Assembly: GCA_029817715.1 (NCBI GenBank)
Contig: JARUPY010000455.1
Location: forward strand, 5,001 to 69,000
Source of the DNA: Melastoma dodecandrum
Lineage: Eukaryota > Streptophyta > Magnoliopsida > Myrtales > Melastomataceae
DNA length: 64,000 nt
Direction of reading: 5' to 3'
How positions within the stretch are numbered: position 1 is the first letter of the stretch; every line of letters starts with the position of its first letter. Shown one piece after another: positions 31,369 through 44,098 of the stretch. The notes beneath the pieces are model-generated. The model was not told the origin of the DNA and searched no databases. It saw nothing but the letters and a program-made list of their open reading frames with translations. The position numbers were made by a program, and so were the translations under genes.

Positions 31369-32334
31369 TCAATTAGGTGCAATAACTATAGGGGCAGAAA
31401 TCAACCTTTGCTTGAGCTCGTTGAAGGCAATAAGGCAGTCATCATCGAAAATAAAGGACCTAGCCTTTTCTAAGAGATTACAAAGTGGCTTGGAAATTTT
31501 GGAAAAGTCCTTGATAAAACTTTTGTAAAATCCTGCGTGTCCAAGAAAACTCCGGATTGCTTTGCCTGATGTTGGTGGTGGCAACTTTTCGATCGTTTCT
31601 ATCTTTCTCGATCCACTTCAATCCCCTTGTTTGATATCCTGTGTCTAAGAACAATACCCTCTCGAACCATAAAATGGCATTTTTCCAATTTAAATAAGGT
31701 TTGTTTCTTCACAAAGTTTCAGCACACGAGCTAAATTTATCAAGCAATCATCAAAAAACATCCCAAAGATGGAAAAATCATCTATAAAAACTTCAAGGCA
31801 CTGCTCAACCATATCAGTGAAAATAGACATCATGCATCTCTGAAACGTAGTTGGGGCATTACATAAACCAAAAGGCATTCGACGAAAAGCAAACGTACTA
31901 TACAGGCATGTAAAAGTAGTCTTTTCTTGATCTTCTGCTACTATGGCAATTTGGTTATATCCAGAATAACCATCTAGAAAAAAGTAAAATCCTTTACCTG
32001 CCAGGTGAACCAACATTTGATCTATAAATGGAAGTGGGAAGTGATCTTTTCTTGTGGCTTTATTCAACTTCCTATAATCCATGCAAACTCGCCAACCAGT
32101 CACCGTACGCGTGGGAATGAGCTCATTCTTTTCGTTGGAGACAACAGTCATCCTACCTTTCTTAGGTACACACTGCACAGGACTCACCCAAGAACTATCA
32201 GAAATCGGGTATATTATACCTGCATCAAGCCATTTGATGATTTCCTTCTTGACTACTTCCTTCATGTTCGGGTTGAGTCGTCGTTGATTCTCCACCGAAA
32301 CCTTATGATTTTCTTCTAGCAAAATCTTGTGCAT
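31369..32334 (-). pseudogene. Athila-like RT and RNase H start
   Basis: RT for LTR-retrotransposon cDNA synthesis. Motifs visible are WVSPVQCVPKKG, WRVCMDYRKLNK, FFLDGYSGYNQI, FRRMPFGLCNAP and the catalytic FIDD in VFIDDFSIF. The first frame ends at 31690 after CEETNLI. The protein continues in another frame at 31584-31369 (KAIRSFLGHAGFYKSFIKDF, the linker before RNase H), so there is a frameshift between. RNase H is cut off by the telomere junction. The upstream end meets the protease frame at 32356 with a stop between. Confidence 0.88.
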
Positions 32335-32355
32335 ACAAATTGACGGACTGATACC

Positions 32356-33585
32356 TCAAATATCAGCAATTGTCCACCCTAATGCTCGTTTATATTCCCT
32401 CAAGACTCGAAGTAATTTTTCTTCCTGTGTCACTGTTAATTCCAATGAAATAATAATGGGTAGAGTTTCATTACTTCCAAGATATGCATACCTCAGGTGT
32501 TCAGGTAATGGTTTTAACTCCAAGTGGGGTGGTTCTTCAATCGATGGTTTCATCGGATTATGCGGCCTCTCCAGAGCTTCAAAATGTGCTCCCCTTAACA
32601 TGTGTGGTATTGCATCTATTGATTTTGTCACTTCTTGTACTTCTTCATTGTCGGATGCCATTGAATTCATCGCAATTTCAAGTGGATCATCATAGGGCAT
32701 CTCGGTAGCGTACCTATTCAAAACATCAATAAGAAAGCATTCATCAGGTTCACTCGGGCATTTCATCGAGTTTAAAACATTAAAGGTTACCTCCTGATCA
32801 TTAACCCGAATGGTACATTCACCCTTTTGAACATCAATGAGTGCTCTACCTATTGCCAAGAATGGCCTCCCTAAGATGATGGGGATATTCTTATCTTCCT
32901 CAAAATCTAAAACTACGAAATCCGCTGGAAAGATAAACTTATCCACTTTAACAAGCACATCTTCAACAATACCTCTAGGATATGTTATTGATCTATCAGC
33001 TAATTGCAATGTCACAGACGTAGGTTTCACTTCCCCCAAACCTAACTCATGGTATACAGATAAAGGCATAAGATTGATACTCGCACCAAGATCACACAAA
33101 GCCTTACCATGAAATTGTGAGCCAATAGTACAAGGGATAGTGAAACTACCTGGATCTTGTAGTTTAGGAGGAAGTTTTCGTTGCAATATGGCAATGCATT
33201 CTTCCGTTAGTGCAACGGTTTCAAACTCACCTAACCTTCTTTTCTTCGATAGAATGTCCTTCATAAACTTGACGTAACTCGGCATCTGCTCAAGAGCTTC
33301 TGCAAAAGGAATGTTAATATGGAGTTTCTTAAACACATCGAGAAACTTACGGAATTGGGCTTCATCATGCTTCTTAGCTCTTTGAGGGAATGGAAGTGGC
33401 GGTCGTTCTATCTTCCCCAAGTTGGGTATTATCCAAGTGGGACGATGTGGTCGTTCAGTTGGCTGAAGGACACGTCCTTTAGATGGCAGGGTCGCGTCCT
33501 TCTGCGCTGCTTCTTCCACAGAATGTCCAGAGACGCGTTTTTCAGATCCGGAGGACACGTCCTTCTCGGTTCTGTGAAAATTCAT
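32356..33585 (-). pseudogene. Athila-like gag-protease portion
   Basis: A 409-residue open segment of an Athila-type polyprotein. The N-terminal part is the gag end. A retropepsin-like protease is in the middle (ALCDLGASINLMPLSVYHEL with an active-site D in DLGAS, then IPIILGRPFL). A linker to RT follows, ending LRVLREYKRALGWTIADI. It should be fused to the RT segment downstream but a stop at the 3' end separates them. Confidence 0.88.
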
Positions 33586-33608
33586 AAATTCTTTATCTCG
33601 TCCTTTGT

Positions 33609-33824
33609 TCAGCTTGGATGTGTTCGCCTCCTCATCGATTGGCTCTCGTGGAAGATCACTAATCTCACTTGACTTTTTTTGTCACTCGACCGAATCTTTG
33701 GTAGTACTTCTTCAAGTGCCTGGCCGTTTCTCAAAGTTACTACTTTAACATATTCTCGTGGATTGACCTCGGTATCACTTGGCAACTCTCTTTGTTGACG
33801 TTGTAGACATTGAAATTTTATTGG
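33609..33824 (-). pseudogene. Athila-like gag fragment next to Tat LTR
   Basis: Encodes the Athila gag piece LPSDTEVNPREYVKVVTLRN and ends at the Tat LTR border. About 200 bp of it (33624-33824) is the Athila part carried in every unit of the tandem array, recurring before 38185, 42497, 46859 and 53067. Confidence 0.75.
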
Positions 33825-35361
33825 TGTCAAAATAATGTCATTCGGCCCAAACCATATATTATGGCTGAATATGATTGATTGTCTTTATATTATAAGACAT
33901 CACGATGTGAAATATTTTGCACTTATATCTTAGTGTAAATATAATACACGGGCCTGATATTATAAAAAAGTTCAACCCCAACCCATTTATTATTGGGTTT
34001 TAAAATTATGGCTCAGCCCATATGTTAGCCCAATTAAGCCTAACTCAATTATAAAATGATCTTGGCTTAGCCCATATATAGGCCCATTCAAACTTCGGTC
34101 CAATCCAAATGTCGGCCTAATATGGCCTTTAAGCCCATGACTCTTTGGTCCACATCGGAAAGAGAGGGCACCCAAGGGTCCTTCAACTCCTATATAAAGG
34201 GAGTCTCACCCCCCTCAAGAAGACACAAAAAAAATTTCTCTCTTCTCTCTTATTCTTTTAAGCCCCAGTGGGTTATAAAGAGATTCTAGTTATTTTTGAA
34301 GACCGCTCTGGGGGTAGTGCGGCGAAGGCACCTCGGCGGGTAGTGCTGTGAAGGCACCTCGGCGGCTGGTGCGGCGGCGAAGGTCCCACTAGCGGGTTCT
34401 CCGAAGGTCCCTCTTGCGGGTATATCTACGAAGGCCCCTCTTGCGGGTATATCTCCGAAAGCCCCTCTTGCGGGTTTATCTCCGAAGGCCCCTCTTGCGG
34501 GTATATCTCCGAAGGCCCCTCTTGCGGGTTTATCTCCGTAGGCCCCTCTTGCGGGTTTATCTCCGAAGGCCCCTCTTGCGGGGTTATCTCCGAAGGCCCC
34601 CTCTAGTGGGTTTATCTCCGAAGGTCCCTCTCGGGTACATCTCCGAAGGCCTCATAGCGGGTTTATCTCCGAAGGCTTCTCTGCGGGTTTATCTCTAAAG
34701 GTCCCATAGTAGGACGACGAGATTCTCGTGGTGGTATATTATCCTTGGAGTTACATTTTCCCAGCGGTCATATTCTACACACAATAATATTTTTCCCGAC
34801 GACGGCTATATTCATCTGTCGACAACATCTCTCCCTCAAGTTTTGTTGGATAAAATCCACAGGCCTCGATAACTTCAAGAGTGAGGAGCTCCTTCGGTAG
34901 CGAAGTTCTCGAGCATCTTTTCCTCACCCGATCGACGACGAAGTGCTGCCAAGATCAAGATCAAATTCAAGCCTGAAGATCAAGTTCAAGCTTTCAAGAT
35001 CAAGATCAAGCTTCAGCAGCCTGGTGTTCTTCGCTATCTCCAGAAGACTCCAGATCAAGCGTCATCTCCTGAAGACTTTTCAGATCAAGCTTATAAACCC
35101 CTGGTGATCTTCACCACTCCTGAAGAACCGCCGGATCAAGTTCTGCACCTCCAACGTCTTCATCAACATACATTCCTGAAGCTCCAGCGGATATTCGCCA
35201 GAGCATCAACCCTTCCAAACTTCGGACACTTTACGAGTATAGAATCAGAGGACTCACGTGCTTCGTCCGTGACTAGAGATTGAACCCGCTTTTTTTTTTA
35301 ATACGACAATTTGTATGCCATTTCCGATCTATATACGGACCGTGAGACTTCTGCGCTAACA
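33825..35361 (+). repeat. Tat-lineage LTR, unit 1
   Basis: Begins TGTCAAAATAATG and ends GCGCTAACA (TG...CA). TATA box TATATAAAGG lies at 34191-34200. About ten copies of a 27-bp minisatellite (GAAGGCCCCTCTTGCGGG core) lie downstream at 34385-34700. A primer-binding-site-like TGGCACGCCCAGTTGGAC starts at 35368, 6 nt past the LTR end. Confidence 0.85.
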
Positions 35362-35423
35362 AATTTCTGGCACGCCCAGTTGGACCAACTCTACCTCTCA
35401 TCTCTTTACGTCTAAGTATCCAG

Positions 35424-38029
35424 ATGGCTTCAAAGATGGTCATGCTGAAGAACTCCATCGATGCTGTGAATAATCAGCTAGTTGGTTTTCCCTCTCAGTC
35501 GTCTGAAAGCATTTCATCGCCTGGTTCCAAGAACTTCACCAAAACCAGACCGATTTCTGACATATATAAGGAGAAAGAAGAGATTCTAAGATCCATCTCT
35601 CCAAAGTCACCTCCATCATACAAGGAGGTTACTGAAAGAGGCATTCTCGGCAAGAGTTCCATCTCACCAACTCATTTCGGTAGTTTCTGCAACAACATTT
35701 CAAGTGTCTATCCTCTTGAGGATTCTCCATCAAACTGCACTCCAAAATGGAGCTTTGCTAAATCAAGGGCCAAAATACGCAAACAGGCTGAAGCGATAGA
35801 AGAAATGCTCAGGTCCATCTCTCCCAAAGCTTCCCCAACTTACAAGGATGTTCTTAACCAGGGAAGCTCTCCAAAGTGGACGTATGCCCAATCTGTGGCC
35901 AAAACTTGTAAACAGACTGAGGAAATAGAGGGAATGCTTAGAGCAATTTCCCCTAAGTCATACTGCCGGTGACAGCCCCTTCAACAAGGTTCTAGTGTCT
36001 CCTATGCCGCAGATAAATTTTGAAAATATCTCGTCAAGTGACTCTCCATTGGATTCTTCCCCAGAAGAGCATTCAACTAAAGGCTTCGAAGTCATGCCAG
36101 TGATGATGGCAGATACTCCTTCACTTGAAGATCAGGTCGCCGCTCTCACAAAAACTGTGGATGCTATGATGCTCTTCATGAAAGAAAGAGAGCAGCAAAT
36201 GGACTACATTGTCAAAAGGCTGGAGAGTAAAGACACTAAGAAAACGTCTATGGGGGAGAGTTCGCACACCCAAGTTGATAAAGGAAAAGCGGTCATCAAT
36301 GTTGATGATTCGGCAAAACAGATGCCCATTGCTGAAGATCCTATTCCAGCGAAAGCAATGCTAGAATTAATAAAAGAAACGGTGAAGAGCGAGCTTGAGG
36401 GAAAATCATCATCATCTTCAGCATATTATAAGCCTTACAGTCGGAGAATTGAAGGCCTCAAGATGCCTATGGGAATAATCCACGTCAACATGTGGCCCAT
36501 TTCGTTGAAACTTGCAACAATGCAGGCACTGATGGAGATTGGATGGTTAAGCAGTTTGTTCGCTCTCTGAAGGGAAAAGCTTTTAACTGGTACATTGACC
36601 TCAAGTCAGGCACTATTGATAGTTGGGAACAATTGGAAAGAGAGTTTCTGAATCGTTTCTACAGTACACGGCGTGTGGTGAGCATGATTGAGCTAACTAA
36701 TACTTGCCAATGGGAGGAAGAACCCGTCGGCGACTATATCCAACGATGAAGGAATTTGAGCTTGAACTGTAGGGATCGTCTATTAGAGGAAACGTTTATC
36801 GACATATGCATTCAAGGCATGCTCTGGAGGATTCGATACATTCTGCAAGGGCTCAAACCACGATCGTTCGAGGAGTTGGCAATAAAGGCTCATGACATGG
36901 AGTTGAGCTTTGTTGGGACCAACGTAACTAACATCCCAATACCTGAGCCACCACGAGGAACAGGAAGACCAGGAAACATAACTGAGGGCAAGCCTGCTTT
37001 CAAGGATACGAAGAAGCAGGTAATGACTATAGATGCTGCTCCTGTCAAAGTGTCAATTGGAAAAGGGAAAGTCTCAGCAAATGGACAATCGCCTATAGAA
37101 GCACCCAAGATGGAGAGGCAACGCCCAACTCTTGAGGAAAGGCAAAATAAGAAATATCATTTTCCCGATGAAGATGTTGCAGAAATATTTGACTATTTGT
37201 TGTATTCTAAAATGATCGAGCTTTCGCCATCAAAGCGACCGAACCAAGCGAATCTAGCTGACAATCCCAACTTCTGCAAGTACCATCGTGCTTTGGGCCA
37301 TCCAATTGAGAGATGTTTCGTCTTCAAGGAAAAAGTCATGGAGCTTGTGCGTGACAACAAGATCGATTTAGGAGCCTATATTGCACCTTCAAATATGATC
37401 AGTGTCGCAAACAATGATACTCCAAACATCATATTTGGGACTATCGATCCTGCTGAGATAATTTGTCTACCAAGTCTGGAGATAATGCAACAATATATGA
37501 CCAAAGTGTCAAGTTGTGTGGTTAGCTCCGAAGAAGTATCAACCGAAGAAGGCTGGACTTTGGTGACTCACAAAAGGAACCGGAAGAAGTCTTCTAAGCC
37601 TGTTAAGAAAACGCCTCCTATGCGAGCAAAGATTGCGTGGAGGTCACCAATAAAAAAGGATTCCAGGAAGATAGTGAAAGAAGAGAGTTCGTTAGATATC
37701 CTGTCTGTGAAGAAGCCAACCCCAGCTATGTTATGGGATTTCTTTCCGAAATGTTTTCGAAAACTTGCAGATTTGCCTAGGAGCTGTCACCACATTGATG
37801 CAAACAAAGAAGTGGTGGTCGCGAAGGTTGACACACCGGAAGATCCCACAGTGATGAATGTTGTGAAATCACGAGAAAATGGCGCAACAATTACATTTTC
37901 TGATGAAGATCTCCTTATAGAACACAGATCTCACAATCGGCCGCTATTTGTATCAGGATATGTTTATGGTACGAAGGTCAATCGCCTCCTCATCGATTGG
38001 CTCTCGTGGAAGATCACTAATCTCACTTG
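35424..38029 (+). pseudogene. Tat gag remnant, unit 1
   Basis: Copy of the gag seen complete at 54712. It is broken by an 8-bp deletion near 35960 (stop at 35972), a 37-bp deletion near 36475 and a CGATGG to CGATGA stop at 36747. The remaining open pieces are 35424-35972, 35995-36570, 36492-36749 and 36756-38030. The last reads across the junction into Athila sequence (IDWLSWKITNLT), which is not part of any Tat protein. The CX2HX4HX4C zinc-finger-like motif (CKYHRALGHPIERC) is intact. Confidence 0.88.
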
Positions 38030-38184
38030 ACTTTTTTTTTGTCACATAACCGAATATTTGGTGGTACTTCTTCAAGTGCCCGGCCGTTTCTCAAAGTTAC
38101 TGCTTTAACATATTCTCGTGGATTGACCTCAGTATCACTTGGCAACTCTCCTTGTTGATGTTGTAGACATTGAAATTTTATTGA

Positions 38185-39701
38185 TGTCAAAATAATGTCA
38201 TTCGGCCCAAACCATATATTATGGCTGAATATGATTGATTGTCTTTATATTATAAGAAATCACGATGTGAAATATTTTGCACTTATATCTTAGTGTAAAT
38301 ATAATACACGTGCCTGATATTATAAGAAAGTTCAAGCCCAACCCATTTACTATTGGGTTTTAAAATTATGGCTCAGCCCATATGCTAGCCCAATTAAGCC
38401 TAACCCAATTATAAAATGATCTGGGCTTAGCCCATATAAAGGTCCATTCAAACTTTGGTCCAATCCAAATGTCGGCCGAATATGGCCTTTAAGCCCATGA
38501 CTCTTTGTCCCACATCGGAAAGAGAGGACGCCAAAGGGTCCTTCAACTCCTATATAAAGGGAGTCTCACCCCCCTCATGAAGGCACAAAAAAATTTCTCT
38601 CTTCTCTCTTATTCTCTTAAGCCCCATTGGATTATAAAGAGATTCTAGTTATTTTTGAAGACCCCTCAGGGGGTAGTGCGGCGAAGGCTCCTCGGCGGGT
38701 AGTGCGGCGAAGGCTCCTCGGCGGGTAGTGCGGCGGCGAAGGTCCCACTAGCGGGTTCTCCGAAGGCCCCTCTTGCGGGTATATCTCTGAAGGCCCCTCT
38801 TGTGGGTTTATCTTCGAAGGTCCCTCTTGCGGGTTTATCTCCGAAGGCCCCTTTTGCGGGTTTATTTCCGAAGGCCCCTCTTGCGGGTTTATCTCCGAAG
38901 GCCCCTCTTGTGGGTTTATCTCTGAAGGGAGGCCCCTCTTGCGGGTTTATCTCCGAAGGCCCCCTCTAGTGGGTTTATCTCCGAAGGCCCCTCTTGCGGG
39001 TATATCTCCGAAGGCCTCATAGCGGGTTAATCTCCAAAAGCTCCTCTGCGGGTTTATCTCTAAAGGTCCCATAGCAGGACGACGAGATTCTCGTGGTGGT
39101 ATATTACCTTGGAGTTACATTTTCCCAGCGGTCATATTCTACACACAACAATATTTTTCCCGACGACGACTATATTCCTCTGTCGACAACATCTCCCCCT
39201 TATTTGGAGACAACTTCAAGAGTGAGGAGCTCCTTCAGTAGCAAAGTTCTCGAGCATCTTTTCCTCAACCGATCGACAACGAAGTGTTGCCAAGATCAAG
39301 ATCAAATTCAAGCCTGAAGATCAAGTTCAAGCTTTCAAGATCAAGATCAAGCTTCAGCAGCCTGGTGTTCTTCGCTATCTCCAGAAGACTCCAGATCAAG
39401 CGTCAACTCCTGAAGACTTTTCAGATCAAGCTTATAAACCCCTGGTGATCTTCACCACTCCTGAAGAACCGCCGGATCAAGTTCTGCACCTCCAACGTCT
39501 TCATCAACATACATTCCTGAAGCTCCAGCGGATATTCGCCAGAGCATCAACCCTTCCAAACTTCGGACACTTTACGAGTATAGAATCAGAGGACTCACGT
39601 GCTTCGTCCGTGACTAGAGATTAAACCCGCTTTTTTTTTAATACGACAATTTGTATGCCATTTCCGGTCTATATACAGGCTGTGAGATTTTTGCGCTAAC
39701 A
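38185..39701 (+). repeat. Tat-lineage LTR, unit 2
   Basis: Same ends as unit 1. TATATAAAGG at 38551-38560; 27-bp minisatellite at about 38755-39060. Slightly shorter in the 3' half, lacking part of the TCAAGTTTTGTTGG region near 39200. Confidence 0.85.
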
Positions 39702-39763
39702 AATTTCTGGCACGCCCAGATGGACCAACTCTACCTCTCATCTCTTTACGTCTAAGTATCCAG

Positions 39764-42341
39764 ATGGCTTCAAAGATGGTCATGCTGAAGAACTCCATCG
39801 ATGCTGTGAATAATCAGCTAGTTGGTTTTCCCTCTCAGTCGTCTGAAAGCATTTCATCGCCTGGTTCCAAGAACTTCACCAAAACCAGACCGATTTCTGA
39901 CATATATAAGGAGAAAGAAGAGATTCTAAGATCCATCTCTCCAAAGTCACCTCCATCATACAAGGAGGTTACTGAAAGAGGCATTCTCGGCAAGAGTTCC
40001 ATATCACCAACTCATTTCGGTAGTTTCTGCAACAACATTTCAAGTGTCTATCCTCTTGAGGATCCTCCATCAGACTGCACTCCAAAATGGAGCTTTGCTG
40101 AATCAAGGGCTAAAACACGCAAACAGGCTGAAGCGATAGAAGAAATGCTCAGGTCCATCTCTCCCAAAGCTTCCCCAACTTACAAGGATGTTCTTAACCA
40201 GGGAAGCTCTCCAAAGTGGACGTATGCCCAATCTGTGGCCAAAACTTGTAAACAGACTGAGGAAATAGAGGGAATGCTTAGAGCAAATTCCCCTAAGTCA
40301 TACTGCCGGTGACAGCCCCTTCAACAAGGTTCTAGTGTCTCCTATGCCGTAGATAAATTTTGAAAATATCTCGTCAAGTGACTCTCCATTGGATTCTTCC
40401 CCAGAAGAGCATTCAACTAAAGGCTTCGAAGTCATGCCAGTGATGATGGCAGATACTCCTTCACTTGAAGATCAGGTCGCCGCTCTCACAAAAACTGTGG
40501 ATGCTATGATGCTCTTCATGAAAGAAAGAGAGCAGCAAATGGACTACATTGTCAAAAGGCTGGAGAGTAAAGACACTAAGAAAACGTCTATGGGGGAGAG
40601 TTCGCACACCCAAGTTGATAAAGGAAAAGCGGTCATCAATGTTGATGATTCGGCAAAACAGATGCCCATTGCTGAAGATCCTATTCCAGCGAAAGCAATG
40701 CTAGAATTAATAAAAGAAACGGTGAAGAGCGAGCTTGAGGGAAAATCATCATCATCTTCAGCATATTATAAGCCTTACAGTCGGAGAATTGAAGGCCTCA
40801 AGATGCCTGTGGGAATAATCCACGTCAACATGTGGCCCATTTCGTTGAAACTTGCAACAATGCAGGCACTGATGGAGATTGGATGGTTAAGCAGTTTGTT
40901 CGCTCTCTGAAGGGAAAAGCTTTTAACTGTTACATTGACCTCAAGTCAGGCACTATTGATAGTTGGGAACAATTGGAAAGAGAGTTTCTGAATCGTTTCT
41001 ACAGTACACGGCGTGTGGTGAGCATGATTGAGCTAACTAATACTTGCCAATGGGAGGAAGAACCCGTCGGCGACTATATCCAACGATGAAGGAATTTGAG
41101 CTTGAACTGTAGGGATCGTCTATTAGAGGAAACGTTTATCGACATATGCATTCAAGGCATGCTCTGGAGGATTCGATACATTCTGCAAGGGCTCAAACCA
41201 CGATCGTTCGAGGAGTTGGCAATAAAGGCTCATGACATGGAGTTGAGCTTTGTTGGGACCAACGTAACTAACATCCCAATACCTGAGCCACCACGAGGGA
41301 CAGGAAGACCAGGAAACATAACTGAGGGCAAGCCTGCTTTCAAGGATACGAAGAAGCAGGTAATGACTATAGATGCTGCTCCTGTCAAAGTGTCAATTGG
41401 AAAAGGGAAAGTCTCAGCAAATGGACAATCGCCTATAGAAGCACCCAAGATGGAGAGGCAACGCCCAACTCTTGAGGAAAGGCAAAATAAGAAATATCAT
41501 TTTCCCGATGAAGATGTTGCAGAAATATTTGACTATTTGTTGTCTTCTAAAATGATCGAGCTTCCGCCATCAAAGCGACCGAACCAAGCGAATCTAGCTG
41601 ACAATCCCAACTTCTGCAAGTACTATCGTGTTTTAGGCCATCCAATTGAGAGATGTTTCGTCTTCAAGGAAAAGGTCATGGAGCTTGTGCGCGACAACAA
41701 GATCGATTTAGGAGCCTATATTGCACCTTCAAATATGATCAGTGTCGCAAACAATGATACTCCAAACATCATATTTGGGACTATCGATCCTGCTGAGATA
41801 ATTGGTCTACCAAGTCTGGAGATAATGCAACAATATATGACCAAAGTGTCAAGTTGTGTGGTTAGCTCCGAAGAAGTATCAACCGAAGAAGGCTGGACTT
41901 TGGTGACTCACAAAAGGAACCGGAAGAAGTCTTCTAAGCCTGTTAAGAAAACGCCTCCTATGCGAGCAAAGATTCCAGGAAGATAGTGAAAGAAGAGAGT
42001 TCGTTAGATATCCTGTCCGTGAAGAAGCCAACCCCGGCTATGTTATGGGATTTCTTTCCGAAATGTTTTCGAAAACTTGCAGATTTGCCTTGGAGCTGTC
42101 ACCACATTGATGCATACAAAGAAGTGGTGGTCGCGAAGGTTGACACACCGGAAGATCCCACAGTGATGAATGTTGTGAAATCACGAGAAGATGGCGCAAC
42201 AATTATATTTTCTGATGAAGATCCCCTTATAGAACACAGATCTCACAATCGGCCGCTATTTTTATCAGGATATGCTTATGGTACGAAGGTCAATCGCCTC
42301 CTCATCGATTGGCTCTCGTGGAAGATCACTAATCTCACTTG
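39764..42341 (+). pseudogene. Tat gag remnant, unit 2
   Basis: Shares with unit 1 the 8-bp deletion near 40300, the 37-bp deletion near 40815 and the CGATGA stop at 41087. A private deletion near 41975 removes about 25 bp and shifts the frame (stop at 41984-41986); the rest continues at 41986-42342 and crosses into Athila sequence. The W in KAFNWYID has become C. Confidence 0.86.
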
Positions 42342-42496
42342 ACTTTTTTTTTGTCACATAACCGAATATTTGGTGGTACTTCTTCAAGTGCCCGGCCGTT
42401 TCTCAAAGTTACTGCTTTAACATATTCTCGTGGATTGACCTCAGTATCACTTGGCAACTCTCCTTGTTGATGTTGTAGACATTGAAATTTTATTGA

Positions 42497-44036
42497 TGTC
42501 AAAATAATGTCATTCGGCCCAAACCATATATTATGGCTGAATATGATTGATTGTCTTTATATTATAAGACATCACGATGTGAAATATTTTGCACTTATAT
42601 CTTAGTGTAAATATAATACACGGGCCTGATATTATAAAAAAGTTCAAGCCCAACCCATTTATTATTGGGTTTTAAAATTATGGCTAAGCCCATATGCTAG
42701 CCCAATTAAGCCTAACCCAATTATAAAATGATCTGGGCTTAGCCCATATATAGGCCCATTCAAACTTCGGTCCAATCCAAATGTCGGCCCAATATGGCCT
42801 TTAAGCCCACGACTCTTTATCCCACATCGAAAAGAGTCAGCACCCAAGGGTCCTTCAACTCCTATATAAAGGGAGTCTCACCCCCCTCAAGAAGACACAA
42901 AAAAAATTTCTCTCTTCTCTCTTATTCTTTTAAGCCCCAGTGGGTTATAAAGAGATTCTAGTTATTTTTGAAGACCGCTCTGGGGGTAGTGCGGCGAAGG
43001 CACCTCGGCGGGTAGTGCTGTGAAGGCACCTCGGCGGCTGGTGCGGCGGCGAAGGTCCCACTAGCGGGTTCTCCGAAGGCCCCTCTTGCGGGTATATCTC
43101 TGAAGGCCCCTTTAGCGGGTAAATCTCCGGAGGCCCCTCTTGCGGGTATATCTCTGAAGGCCCCTCTTGCGGGTATTTCTCCGAAGGCCCCTCTTGCGGG
43201 TTTATCTCCGAAGGCCCCTCTTGTGGGTTTATCTCTGAAGGGAGGCCCCTCTTGCGGGTTTATCTCCGAAGGCCCCCTCTAGTGGGTTTATCTCCGAAGG
43301 TCCCTCTCGGGTACATCTCCGAAGGCCTCATAGCAGGTTTATCTCCGAAGGCTCCTCTGCGGGTTTATCTCTAAAGGTCCCATAGCAGGACGACGAGATT
43401 CTCGTGGTGGTATATTATCCTTAGAGTTACATTTTCCCAGCGGTCATATTCTACACACAACAATACTTTTCCCGACGGCGGCTATATTTCTCTGTCGACA
43501 ACAACTCTCCCTCAAGTTTTGTTGGATAAAATCCACAGGCCTCGATAACTTCAAGAGTGAGGAGCTCCTTCGATAGCGAAGTTCTCGAGCATCTTTTCCT
43601 CACCCGATCGACGACGAAGTGCTGCCAAGATCAAGATCAAATTCAAGCCTGAAGATCAAGTTCAAGCCTCAAGATCAAGATCAAGCTTCAGCAGCCTGGT
43701 GTTCTCCGCCATCTCCAGAAGACTCCAGATCAAGCGTCATCTCCTGAAGACTTTCCAGATCAAGCTTATAAAGCCCTGGTGATCTTCGCCACTCCTGAAG
43801 ACCCGCCGGATCAAGTTCTGCACCTCCTGCGTCTTCATCAACATACATTCCTGAAGCTCCAGCGGATATTCGCCAGAGCATCAACCCTTCCAAACTTCGG
43901 ACACTTTACGAGTATAGAATCAGAGGACTCACGTGCTTCGTCCGTGACTAGAGATTGAACCCGCTTTTTTTTTTAATACGACAATTTGTATGCCATTTCC
44001 GATCTATATACGGACCGTGAGACTTCTGCGCTAACA
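42497..44036 (+). repeat. Tat-lineage LTR, unit 3
   Basis: Same ends. TATATAAA at 42863-42870; minisatellite at about 43070-43385. Confidence 0.85.
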
Positions 44037-44098
44037 AATTTCTGGCACGCCCAGTTGGACCAACTCTACCTCTCATCTCTTTACGTCTAAGTATCCAG

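Larger units (their letters stand above)
31247..33824 (-). mobile_element. Athila-like Ty3/gypsy element, truncated at both ends
   Basis: Read on the - strand: gag C-terminus (about 33820-33600), protease (near 33100-32800), RT (32300-31690) and the beginning of RNase H (31584-31369). The left limit is the telomere tract and the right limit is the Tat LTR at 33825. No Athila LTR is visible. The first 1,016 bp are also present at 22250-23265. Confidence 0.88.

Noticed and set aside
33990..34175. Short - strand ORFs in the Tat LTR (SFRCGPKSHGLKGHIGPTF type), repeated in each unit
   Set aside because: They lie in LTR U3, lack any recognisable motif, and recur only because the LTR does; the frame carries no sign of selection.
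34414..34698. Open frame with repeating RVYLRRPLL peptides in the Tat LTR
   Set aside because: It is the 27-bp (9-codon) minisatellite read in one frame; repeats with length divisible by three stay open by chance. The same holds for 53528-53998 on both strands.
37986..38030. Alternative C-terminus IDWLSWKITNLT on Tat gag
   Set aside because: This is read-through across the Tat/Athila junction into the non-coding strand of Athila gag; it repeats because the whole unit is duplicated.
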